DNA of 64,000 nucleotides from NCBI RefSeq assembly GCF_030345095.1, contig NZ_CP128360.1, positions 3,038,001 through 3,102,000 on the forward strand. Direction: 5' to 3'. Source of the stretch: Solwaraspora sp. WMMA2056 (GTDB lineage Bacteria; Actinomycetota; Actinomycetes; Mycobacteriales; Micromonosporaceae). Under the pieces are notes generated by a model. That model was not told the origin of the DNA. It saw only the letters and a program-made list of their open reading frames with translations, and searched no databases. Below are positions 26,791 to 34,866 of this stretch, piece by piece; position 1 is the stretch's first letter; every line of letters begins with the position of its first letter. Position numbers and translations under genes: made by a program.

Positions 26791-27458
26791 ACCAGCCCAC
26801 CGCGACCGCCGACCCCACCACCGTCGTGGCGCGACTCGTCGCCGCGCTGCACGACGTACCCGATCCGGACTGGCTCGCGCAGGCGCGGACCCGGATCGTG
26901 GCCGACCCGGCCGCCCTGCCGACGCTGTTCGCCGCGGTCGGCCGCCGCTGCGGCCGTGCCGACCTGGCCGGCGCGCCCGGCTGGAGCGCCGACGTCGCCG
27001 CCCGGGCGGTGCTGCTGGCCGATCTGGCCACCGTCACCGACGCGCAGACGCTGGCCGTCGCGGTGACCGACTGCTACCAGTACGGCGATGCCGCCGAACG
27101 CCGGGCGGTGCTCACCGCACTGCCGTTGCTGCCGATCGGTGACCGGGCGGTGCCGCTGCTGCACGACGCGATCCGTACCAACGACACCCGCCTGCTGGCC
27201 GCCGCGCTCGGCGACTACGCCCGCCACCTGGACCAGCCGGCGTGGCGGCAGGCGGTGCTGAAGTGCGTCTTCACCGGGGTGCCGCTGGCCGCCGTGCACG
27301 ACCTCGACGCCCGCGCCGACGCCGAGCTGCTGATCATGCTGACCGGACTGCACGACGAACGGGTCGCCGCCGGCCGGGCCCTGCCCGACGACGCGCTCGC
27401 CCTGCTGCGGCGACTGGAATCCGCCGCAGCGGACACGACCACCCGACAGGAGGGGTGA
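26787..27458 (+). CDS. eboA: EboA-domain protein
   Basis: Protein of 223 residues, helical and Ala-rich, with the EboA-family core: VAVTDCYQYGDAAERRAVLT, LPLLPIGDRAVPLLHDAIRT, TNDTRLLAAALGDYARHLDQ, and WRQAVLKCVFTGVPLAAV. EboA has no established biochemical activity; it is the marker protein of Ebo clusters, which in cyanobacteria are linked to moving scytonemin precursors to the periplasm. No signal peptide or membrane span is visible. The GTG start at 26787 overlaps the previous stop and is preceded by GAAGGAGG; eboB follows with no gap. Confidence 0.9.
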   Translation: MNQPTATADPTTVVARLVAALHDVPDPDWLAQARTRIVADPAALPTLFAAVGRRCGRADLAGAPGWSADVAARAVLLADLATVTDAQTLAVAVTDCYQYGDAAERRAVLTALPLLPIGDRAVPLLHDAIRTNDTRLLAAALGDYARHLDQPAWRQAVLKCVFTGVPLAAVHDLDARADAELLIMLTGLHDERVAAGRALPDDALALLRRLESAAADTTTRQEG

Positions 27459-28310
27459 ATGCGCATCTTCGACCCGCACATCCACATGACCTCGCGGACC
27501 ACCGACGACTACCAGGCAATGGCCGACGCCGGGGTCCGTGCCCTGGTCGAACCGGCGTTCTGGCTCGGCCAGCCGCGCACCAACGTCGGCTCCTTCGTCG
27601 ACTACTTCGACTCCCTGCTGGGGTGGGAACCGTACCGGGCCAGCCAGTTCGGCATCCGGCACTTCGCCACGCTGGCGTTGAACCCGAAGGAGGCCAACGA
27701 CCCCCGCTGCACGGGTGTGCTCGACGTGCTGCCCCGCTACCTGGTCAAGGACGGGGTGGTCGCGGTCGGTGAGATCGGCTACGACTCGATGACCCCGGCC
27801 GAGGACGAGGCGTTCGCCGCCCAGTTGGCGTTGGCCCGCGCGCACGAGCTGCCGGCCATGGTGCACACCCCGCACCGGGACAAGGCCCGGGGCACCGAAC
27901 GGACCCTCGCGGTGGTCGCCGAGTCCGGCATCGCACCCGGCCGGGTCGTCGTCGACCACCTCAACGAGGTGACGGTCGGGCTGGTCAAGGAGTCGGGCTG
28001 CTGGATGGGTTTCTCGATCTACCCGGAGACCAAGATGTCCCCGCCGCGAATGGTCGAGATCCTCAAGCAGTACGGCCCGGAGCGGATCCTGGTCAACTCG
28101 GCCGCCGACTGGGGCCGCTCCGACCCGCTGCTGACCCGCAGGACCGGCGAGGCGATGCTGGCCGCCGGCTTCAGCGACGACGACGTCGACCGGGTGCTGT
28201 GGCGCAACCCGGTGGAGTTCTACGGCCAGTCCGGTCGGCTGGACCTGGGCGACGTCGTCGCCCCCGCGCCGACCTTCGAAGGCAGTTCGATCATGCGCGG
28301 TGGTGGCTGA
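27459..28310 (+). CDS. eboB: TatD-like metal-dependent hydrolase, EboB
   Basis: Protein of 283 residues with an amidohydrolase/TatD-type TIM barrel. The metal site is visible as FDPHIHM (HxH), VGEIGYDSM (Glu), LPAMVHTPHRD (His), VVVDHLNE (His) and ILVNSAADWGRSDPL (Asp). TatD proteins are metal-dependent hydrolases; the Ebo member acts on an unknown substrate. It starts at ATG 27459, directly after the eboA stop and behind AGGAGGGG, and its TGA shares a base with the eboE ATG. Confidence 0.9.
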   Translation: MRIFDPHIHMTSRTTDDYQAMADAGVRALVEPAFWLGQPRTNVGSFVDYFDSLLGWEPYRASQFGIRHFATLALNPKEANDPRCTGVLDVLPRYLVKDGVVAVGEIGYDSMTPAEDEAFAAQLALARAHELPAMVHTPHRDKARGTERTLAVVAESGIAPGRVVVDHLNEVTVGLVKESGCWMGFSIYPETKMSPPRMVEILKQYGPERILVNSAADWGRSDPLLTRRTGEAMLAAGFSDDDVDRVLWRNPVEFYGQSGRLDLGDVVAPAPTFEGSSIMRGGG

Positions 28311-29476
28311 TGCGGCTCTCCGACCGGCACCGCCGTACGGTCCACCTCAGCTACTGCACCAACGTGCACCCGGCCGAGGACCTCGCCGGGGTGCTCGACC
28401 AGCTCGACACGTACGCGGTGCCGGTCCGCGCGCAGCTGGCCGCCGACCCGCTCTGCCTCGGACTGTGGCTGGCCGCGCCGGCCGCCGCCGCGCTGAACGC
28501 CGACCCGGCGGCCCGCCGCCGGCTGCGGGCCGCGCTCACCGACCGGGGCCTGGAAGTGGTCACCCTCAACGGATTCCCGTACGAGGCGTTCCAGGCGCCG
28601 GTGGTCAAACACGCCGTCTACCACCCGGACTGGGCCGACCCGCGTCGGCTCGACTACACGTTGGCGCTGGCCCGGATCCTCGCCGACCTGATGCCCGACG
28701 ACGCCGAGCGCGGCTCCATCTCCACCCTGCCGTTGGCCTGGCGCGAGCCGTGGGACCGCGACCGGGCCGACGCCTGCGCCCGGATGCTGGACCGGTTGGC
28801 CGCCGGACTGGCCGACGTCGAACGGGAGACCGGCAGGGCCGTCCGGGTCGGCTTCGAACCCGAACCGGGCTGCGCCGTGGAGACCACCGCCCAGGCCGCG
28901 CAGCTGCTGGCCGGCGTCGACACCGACCGGCTCGGCGTCTGCGTCGACCTGGCTCACCTGGCCTGCGCATGGGAGGAGCCGGTCGCTGCGGTCGGCCGGC
29001 TGCGGGCCGCCGGGCTGCCGGTGGTCAAGGTCCAGGTGTCGGCCGCGCTGGAGGTCACCGACCCGGTCCGCGACCGGTCCGCGATCGCCGGGTACGTCGA
29101 ACCACGGTTCCTGCACCAGACCCGGTCGGGTGTTGCCGGGGCGACCGACGATCTCGATGCCGCACTCGACGCCGCGCTGCCCGGCCCGTGGCGGGTGCAC
29201 TACCACGTGCCGCTGCACGCCGCGCCGGTCGCGCCACTGGCCGCAACGATGCCGCAGCTGCGAGCCGGTCTCGCCGCGGTCGTCGACGGCACCGACTGCG
29301 ACCACTTCGACGTGGAGACCTACACCTGGGGGGTGCTGCCGCAAGGGCAACGCCCCAGCGGGCCGGCGCAGCTCGCCGCCGGGATCGCCGCCGAGCTCGC
29401 GCAGGCCCGCGACGAACTGGTCGCGCTCGGCCTGGACGCCCGCACCCGTACCGCCGCCGGATCGGAGGCCACATGA
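28310..29476 (+). CDS. eboE: EboE metabolite-traffic TIM-barrel protein
   Basis: Protein of 388 residues. The opening HLSYCTNVHPAEDLAGVLDQ is the hallmark of EboE. It is followed by GLWLAAPAA, VVTLNGFPYEAFQ, ISTLPLAWREPWDRDRADAC, VGFEPEPGCAVE, LGVCVDLAHLACAWEEP and VHYHVPLHA, with metal-ligand Glu/Asp/His placements of the xylose-isomerase-like fold. The catalytic reaction is not known. It starts with TGATG overlap and ends with ATGA overlap to the phosphodiesterase. Confidence 0.93.
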   Translation: MRLSDRHRRTVHLSYCTNVHPAEDLAGVLDQLDTYAVPVRAQLAADPLCLGLWLAAPAAAALNADPAARRRLRAALTDRGLEVVTLNGFPYEAFQAPVVKHAVYHPDWADPRRLDYTLALARILADLMPDDAERGSISTLPLAWREPWDRDRADACARMLDRLAAGLADVERETGRAVRVGFEPEPGCAVETTAQAAQLLAGVDTDRLGVCVDLAHLACAWEEPVAAVGRLRAAGLPVVKVQVSAALEVTDPVRDRSAIAGYVEPRFLHQTRSGVAGATDDLDAALDAALPGPWRVHYHVPLHAAPVAPLAATMPQLRAGLAAVVDGTDCDHFDVETYTWGVLPQGQRPSGPAQLAAGIAAELAQARDELVALGLDARTRTAAGSEAT

Positions 29477-30888
29477 ACCCGCTGCTCGTGCTCGACGTGG
29501 TCGGGCTGACCCCCCGGCTGCTGCGCCACATGCCCCGGCTCGCGGCGCTGGCCGACACCGGTTTCCAGGCCGAACTCGGCACCGTCCTGCCGGCGGTCAC
29601 CTGCTCGGTGCAGTCGACGTTCCTCACCGGTGAGACGCCGGCCGGGCACGGCATCGTCGGCAACGGCTGGTACTTCCGCGACCTCGGTGAGGTGTTCCTG
29701 TGGCGCCAGCACAACGCCCTGGTCGGCGGGGAGAAGCTGTGGCACGCCGCCCGCCGGGTCCGCCCCGAATACACGGTGGCGAACATCTGCTGGTGGTACG
29801 CCATGGGTGCGGACGTCAACTGGACGGTCACGCCCCGGCCGATCTACCACGCCGACGGGCGCAAGGACCCGGACTGCTACACCGACCCGCCGGAGCTGCA
29901 CGACGAGTTGACCGGCCGGCTCGGCACGTTCCCGCTCTTCTCCTACTGGGGTGCGGGTGCCGGCCTGGTGTCGTCGGAGTGGATCGCGAAGGCGACCCGG
30001 CAGATCATGGCCGACCATTCGCCGGACCTGACCCTGGCGTACCTGCCGCATCTTGACTACGACCTGCAACGGTACGGCGGCGACGGTCCGCACGCGCAGC
30101 GGGCGGCGGCCGAACTCGACGCGGTGCTCGCCCCGCTGCTGGACGCGGCGGCGGCGCGCGGCACGACCGTGGTGGCGTTGTCCGAGTACGGCATCACCGA
30201 CGTGTCGCAGCCGGTGCACGTCAACCGGTTGCTGCGTGCCGAAGGTCTGCTGCGGGTCTACACCCAGGCCGGAATGGAGTACCTCGACCCGTGGACGTCG
30301 CGGGCGTTCGCCGTCGCCGACCATCAGATCGCCCACGTGTACGTACGGGATCCGGCCGACGTGCCGGCGGTGGCCGCGCTCTGCGCCGGGCTGCCCGGGG
30401 TGGCGCAGGTCCTCGACGCCGACGGCAAGGCGGCGGCCGGGCTGGACCATCCGCGCTCCGGCGAACTGGTGCTGGTCGCCGAGCCGCAGGCCTGGTTCAC
30501 CTACTACTACTGGCGTGACGACGCGGCGGCCCCGGACTTCGCCCGGTTGGTGGAGATCCACCGCAAACCCGGCTACGACCCGGCGGAGCTGCTGTTCGAC
30601 CCGGCCAATCCGGGCGCGGCGAAGGCGCGGGCGGCGATCGCCCTGGCCCGCAAGAAGGTCGGCCTGCGGTACACGATGAACGTGGTCGGACTGGACGCCG
30701 GCGCGCGGGCGGTCCGTGGCTCGCACGGCCGGCTGCCGGCCGATCCCGCCGACGGTCCGGTGCTGCTCTGCTCGGACCCGGCGGTGGCCCGTGACCGCGT
30801 CGCCGCCACCGAGGTCAAGTCGTTGCTGCTGGAGTTGGCCGGCCTCGGCGACGCGGTGCGTGCCCCGGCGACGGAGGCGGCCCGGTGA
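29473..30888 (+). CDS. Nucleotide-pyrophosphatase/phosphodiesterase-like protein (EboF-type)
   Basis: Alkaline-phosphatase superfamily protein of 471 residues. Seen: LLVLDVVGLTPRLLRHMPRL with the first metal Asp, the nucleophile region LPAVTCSVQSTFLTGETPAG then HGIVGNGW, LAYLPHLDYDLQRYG, and VALSEYGITDVSQPVHVNR. In the last motif SEYGI replaces the SDHG of classical nucleotide pyrophosphatases. It would hydrolyse a phosphodiester or phosphoanhydride, for example on a phosphorylated cyclitol or prenyl diphosphate intermediate; this is inference. No signal peptide is seen, so it acts in the cytoplasm. It corresponds by position and fold to the phosphodiesterase of other Ebo clusters. Confidence 0.87.
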   Translation: MNPLLVLDVVGLTPRLLRHMPRLAALADTGFQAELGTVLPAVTCSVQSTFLTGETPAGHGIVGNGWYFRDLGEVFLWRQHNALVGGEKLWHAARRVRPEYTVANICWWYAMGADVNWTVTPRPIYHADGRKDPDCYTDPPELHDELTGRLGTFPLFSYWGAGAGLVSSEWIAKATRQIMADHSPDLTLAYLPHLDYDLQRYGGDGPHAQRAAAELDAVLAPLLDAAAARGTTVVALSEYGITDVSQPVHVNRLLRAEGLLRVYTQAGMEYLDPWTSRAFAVADHQIAHVYVRDPADVPAVAALCAGLPGVAQVLDADGKAAAGLDHPRSGELVLVAEPQAWFTYYYWRDDAAAPDFARLVEIHRKPGYDPAELLFDPANPGAAKARAAIALARKKVGLRYTMNVVGLDAGARAVRGSHGRLPADPADGPVLLCSDPAVARDRVAATEVKSLLLELAGLGDAVRAPATEAAR

Positions 30889-31955
30889 CCGTCGCCCCGG
30901 CCCGCCCCGGCAGCGTGTCGCCGCTGCGGGCCCGGTGCGACGCGGAGTTGACGGCGTTCCTGGACCGGCAGGACCCGCACTGGCCGGACGGGGCACCGCG
31001 CGGGGTGTACGACACATTGCGCCGGTTCGTTCTGGTCGGCGGTAAGCGGCTGCGGCCCACGTTCTGCTACTGGGGGTGGCGCGGTGCCGGCGGCGCCGAC
31101 TGCCGGGAGATCGTCGCGGCCGCCGCCGCGCTGGAGATCTTCCACGCGTTCGCGCTGATCCACGACGACATCATGGACGGCAGCGACTGCCGTCGGGGTG
31201 AGCCATCGGTGCACCGGGTCTTCGCCGACCTGCACACCCGGTCGGCCTGGCGGGGCGATTCCGGCCGGTACGGGCACAGTGCCGCGCTGCTCTGCGGTGA
31301 CCTCTGCGCCGCGTGGGCGGACCAGATGTTCCACGAGTGTGGCCTCGACGCGGAGCAGATCCGGCGCGGCTACGCGGTCTTCGCCGGGATGCGCACCGAG
31401 GTGATCGCCGGTCAGTACCTGGACCTGGTCTCCGGTGTCGGCGACGGTTCGGTGGCCAGTGCGCTGACGGTAATCCGGATGAAAGCCGCCAGATACACGG
31501 TTACCCGACCATTGCAGATCGGTGCTGCCCTAGCTGGGGCTGGACCTGAACTGCTGGCCGCGTACGCTGCCTTCGGTGATCCACTGGGCGATGCCTTTCA
31601 GCTCCGCGACGACGTACTCGGGGTGTTCGGCGATCCCACGGTCACCGGCAAGTCGGTGCTCGACGATCTGCGAGAGGGCAAGTCGACGGTGATGATGGCG
31701 CTGGCCCGCAACATGGCGGACCGTGGTCAGACCGTGCGGCTGCGAGAACTGTTCGGCAACCCGGAGCTGGACGCCGCCGGGGCCGACGAGCTGCGCACGA
31801 TCATCGTCGACACCGGGGCGCTTGAGGCGATCGAGCAGATGATCCGGATTCGTACCCAGGAAGCGGTGACCATTCTCGTCGATGCGTCGTTGACCCCCGA
31901 GACGCGTACGGAATTGACCGCCCTGGCTGAGTCGGTGGCTGAGCGGCAGCGCTGA
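30885..31955 (+). CDS. Polyprenyl diphosphate synthase
   Basis: All-alpha trans-isoprenyl diphosphate synthase of 356 residues. The first Asp-rich motif lies in FALIHDDIMDGSDCRRGEPS (DDIMD) and the second in GDAFQLRDDVLGVFGD (DDVLG..D). VGGKRLRPTFCYW binds substrate, and KSVLDDLREGKSTVM closes the active site. It condenses IPP with an allylic diphosphate; chain length cannot be read securely, with geranylgeranyl or farnesyl most likely. It is the last gene of the Ebo-type operon, joined by GTGA overlap, so it presumably supplies the donor for the UbiA-like enzyme. A 23-base gap separates it from the first polysaccharide gene. Confidence 0.92.
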   Translation: MTVAPARPGSVSPLRARCDAELTAFLDRQDPHWPDGAPRGVYDTLRRFVLVGGKRLRPTFCYWGWRGAGGADCREIVAAAAALEIFHAFALIHDDIMDGSDCRRGEPSVHRVFADLHTRSAWRGDSGRYGHSAALLCGDLCAAWADQMFHECGLDAEQIRRGYAVFAGMRTEVIAGQYLDLVSGVGDGSVASALTVIRMKAARYTVTRPLQIGAALAGAGPELLAAYAAFGDPLGDAFQLRDDVLGVFGDPTVTGKSVLDDLREGKSTVMMALARNMADRGQTVRLRELFGNPELDAAGADELRTIIVDTGALEAIEQMIRIRTQEAVTILVDASLTPETRTELTALAESVAERQR

Positions 31956-31978
31956 CCAGCAGATCCCAAGGAGGCATC

Positions 31979-33232
31979 GTGGCCATCCCCCATCAGGTTA
32001 CTGGGAATTCCCGCCCGGTCGACCAGGAAGGTGCCGAGACCGGCACGGGGTACCGGCCCCTGCGCATCGCCATGATCGGCCAGAAGGGGATGCCCGCGAC
32101 CTACGGCGGGATCGAGCGGCACGTCGAGGAGCTCGCCAGCCGGCTGGCCGGCCGGGGCCACGACGTCACGGTCTACTGCCGGCCCAGCTACGGCTCCGTG
32201 CCGATGGACCGATACCGGGGCGTACGGCTGCGTCAGGTACGGACGGTTGCCAGCAAACACCTCGACGCCATCGTGCACTCCACCACCTCCACCCTCGCCG
32301 CCATGCGCGAACGGCCCGACATCGTGCACTACCACGGACTCGGCCCCGGCCTGGTCGCGCCACTGCCGCGCTACCTCGCCCGCAGCAAGGTCGTCCTCAC
32401 CGTGCACGGCCTCGACCAGCAGCGGGCCAAGTGGAGCCGGCTCGCTCAGACCGTCCTCGGCACCGCCCACTGGCTCTCCGGCTACGTACCCGACGCCCGG
32501 GTCGCCGTCTCCCGGGGGCTGGCCAGCCACTACCAGACCCGGTTCGGCAGCCTGGCCAACTACATCCCCAACGGGGTCAGCACCCCCCGGCAGGTCCCGG
32601 CCCGGCACATCGGTTCCCGGTTCGGCCTCACCCCCGGGCGCTACCTGCTGATGGTCGGCCGGCTCGTTCCGGAAAAGTCGGCGGACCTGCTGGTCCGCGC
32701 GTTCCGTCAGGTCGACACCGACATCCGGTTGGCCATCGTCGGCGGGTCGTCGTTCAGCGACGACTTCGTCGCCCGGGTCCGCGCCGAAGCGGTCGACGAC
32801 CCGCGGATCGTGTTCACCGGCTTCGCCTACGGCGACCTGCTCGCCGAGCTCTACTCGCACGCCGCCGGGTTCGTCCAGCCGTCCCGGCTGGAAGGGCTGC
32901 CGCTGACCCTGCTGGAAGCCGCCTCGTACGGTCTGCCGGTGATCGCCAGCGACATCACCCCGCACGTCGAGGTGCTCACCACCGACGGACCCGGCCACCG
33001 GATCTTCCGCGACGGCGACACCGACGACCTGGTCCGGGCACTGCGCCAACTGGTCACCGACCCGGCCGGCGAGCGGGTCGGAGCCCAGGCCCTACGCGAC
33101 CGGGTCACCAGCGAGTACACCTGGGACGCCGCCGCCACCGAACTCGAGACGCTCTACCACGAACTGCTGCAACCGCGTCGGACACCGCTGATCCGGCCCC
33201 GCCGTAAGGTCCGGTCGGAACCAGACGGCTGA
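31979..33232 (+). CDS. GT4-family glycosyltransferase
   Basis: Protein of 417 residues with the retaining GT-B fold. The N-terminal half starts IAMIGQKGMPATYGGIERHV, the DUF1972/rhamnosyltransferase-like N-domain, with VLTVHGLDQQRAKWS. The C-terminal half has YLLMVGRLVPEKSADLLVRA and the EX7E-type end QPSRLEGLPLTLLEAASYGL. It probably builds the repeat unit of the surface polysaccharide made by the following Wzy/Wzz/Wzx-like genes. The start is GTG 31979 with AAGGAGG 4 bases before it. Only 23 bases separate it from the Ebo-type operon, so read-through is possible. Confidence 0.92.
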   Translation: MAIPHQVTGNSRPVDQEGAETGTGYRPLRIAMIGQKGMPATYGGIERHVEELASRLAGRGHDVTVYCRPSYGSVPMDRYRGVRLRQVRTVASKHLDAIVHSTTSTLAAMRERPDIVHYHGLGPGLVAPLPRYLARSKVVLTVHGLDQQRAKWSRLAQTVLGTAHWLSGYVPDARVAVSRGLASHYQTRFGSLANYIPNGVSTPRQVPARHIGSRFGLTPGRYLLMVGRLVPEKSADLLVRAFRQVDTDIRLAIVGGSSFSDDFVARVRAEAVDDPRIVFTGFAYGDLLAELYSHAAGFVQPSRLEGLPLTLLEAASYGLPVIASDITPHVEVLTTDGPGHRIFRDGDTDDLVRALRQLVTDPAGERVGAQALRDRVTSEYTWDAAATELETLYHELLQPRRTPLIRPRRKVRSEPDG

Positions 33233-33340
33233 TGCGCACTCCCGGCGTGTCGGCCCATACTCCCTCATCGGGGACCCGACTAGATTTCAGGCGACCCTGA
33301 CGGGCCGTTTCCAGGCGACGGAACAGCGGATCGGCGTGCG

Positions 33341-34852
33341 GTGACCACAACACGACACGAGCCCCGGCCAGCGGGTCGGGTGCCGGACGACGCCATGGCG
33401 TCCGGCGGCTCCGCCGTACCCGGTCATGCCCGACCCGCGCGGACGGCCGGGCGGGTGCTCAGCCTGCTCGCCGCGGTGGCCGCCGCCGCCGTCGCGGTCG
33501 CCGCCGGCCTGGCGCTCGCCGCCGGGGACCGGCGCGGCGTGGTCCTGCCGCTGGCGCTGACCGCCGGCCTCGCCGTCGGGGTCCTGGCGATGACCCGGTT
33601 CTCCGGGTACGTGATCCTGATGCTCGCCGTGCGGCCCCTGCTGGACGTGGTCAAACTCAGCGGACCCACGGCCGGGCGGGCAGACACCGAGCAGGCGTCC
33701 CGGCTGACCGACCCGTCGACGATGGTGGCGGTGCTGTTCCTGCTCGCCGCCGGGCTCTGGCTCGCCGCGCAGTTGCGCCGCCGGGGCCGGCTGCGCGGCT
33801 CCCCGCTGGGCTGGGCGATGCTGCTCGTCGGGGCGACCGCCCTGGTCAGCGCGTTCGGTGCGGACCGGCCGACGCCGAGCCTGCTGGAAGCGCTGCGGAT
33901 CATGACCGTCGTCGTCATGTTCGTCGTTCTCGAGCAGTTGATGCCCGACCGGGCGGCGATCCGGCGGATCCTGATCGCCTGCTACGCCTCGCTGGCCCTG
34001 GCTCTGCTCTACACCGTGCTGACCAGCGCCTTCGGGCAGGTGCCGTCCGAGGTCAAAGGTGAGTTCATCCGGGTCAGTGGCCCGTTCAGCCAGTCCACCA
34101 CCTTCGGCCGGTACCTGATGTTCCTGGTGATCTTCGGGTTCGCGATCTACCGGTTCCTGGCCCGGCGGGCCCAGGTGGCGCTCGCCGTACTGCTCGGGCT
34201 CTCCCTGATCTTCCTGATGCTCACCAACACCCGGTCGGCGATCCTCGGCGCGGCACTCGGCCTGATCGTCGTCGCGCTGCTGCACCGCAGCGGCCGGATG
34301 CTGGCGACCTTGCTGATCGTCGCGGTCGCCGGGGTCAGCCTGCTGCCGTCGGTGGGTGACCGGTTCGCCCAACTCGCCCAGGACCGGCCGACCGGCGGCG
34401 GCCCGACCGGCAACACCCTGCAGTGGCGGGTGGGCTACTGGGCGGAGATCATCCCGCTCGCCAACCGCAACCCGGTCACCGGCATCGGGCCCAACATGAC
34501 CCAGCACGAGACACCGCAGGCCAAGAAGCCACACAACGACCTGCTCCGGGCGTACGTGGAAACCGGGCTCGCCGGCCTGCTCGCCTACCTGGCGATGCTG
34601 CTGTTGCTGCTGCACACCGCCCGGACCGCGCTGCGCCGCGCCCCACCGGGCAGTCTGGAACGGGGCGTCGCCGTCGGATTCGCCGGCTGCGCCGTATCGT
34701 TCATCGCGGTCAGCCTCGGCTCGAACGTCATCTCCAACGTGGTGACACTCTGGTACTTCGTCGCCTTCGCCGCTGCCGCCAGCGCCATCGCCCACGGCCG
34801 GGCCGCCACTGCGTCGGTGGCCGCCCCGGCACCACCAGTCCGGTACGAGTAG
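33341..34852 (+). CDS. O-antigen ligase / Wzy-polymerase-like membrane protein
   Basis: Protein of 503 residues with about twelve hydrophobic segments and a long periplasmic loop after the central helices. LALLYTVLTSAFGQVPSEVK precedes FIRVSGPFSQSTTFGRYLMF, then SLIFLMLTNTRSAILGAALG, and the Wzy_C motif region NPVTGIGPNMTQHETPQAKK with PHNDLLRAYVETGLAG. This is the usual signature of O-antigen ligases and exopolysaccharide polymerases. The start is GTG 33341. It lies between a glycosyltransferase and a chain-length regulator. Confidence 0.88.
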   Translation: MTTTRHEPRPAGRVPDDAMASGGSAVPGHARPARTAGRVLSLLAAVAAAAVAVAAGLALAAGDRRGVVLPLALTAGLAVGVLAMTRFSGYVILMLAVRPLLDVVKLSGPTAGRADTEQASRLTDPSTMVAVLFLLAAGLWLAAQLRRRGRLRGSPLGWAMLLVGATALVSAFGADRPTPSLLEALRIMTVVVMFVVLEQLMPDRAAIRRILIACYASLALALLYTVLTSAFGQVPSEVKGEFIRVSGPFSQSTTFGRYLMFLVIFGFAIYRFLARRAQVALAVLLGLSLIFLMLTNTRSAILGAALGLIVVALLHRSGRMLATLLIVAVAGVSLLPSVGDRFAQLAQDRPTGGGPTGNTLQWRVGYWAEIIPLANRNPVTGIGPNMTQHETPQAKKPHNDLLRAYVETGLAGLLAYLAMLLLLLHTARTALRRAPPGSLERGVAVGFAGCAVSFIAVSLGSNVISNVVTLWYFVAFAAAASAIAHGRAATASVAAPAPPVRYE

Positions 34853-34866
34853 TAGGAGCCCATAGC

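Noticed and set aside
31727-33049. 440-codon minus-strand open frame
   Set aside because: Antisense to the glycosyltransferase; Gly/Val/Asp-rich shadow.
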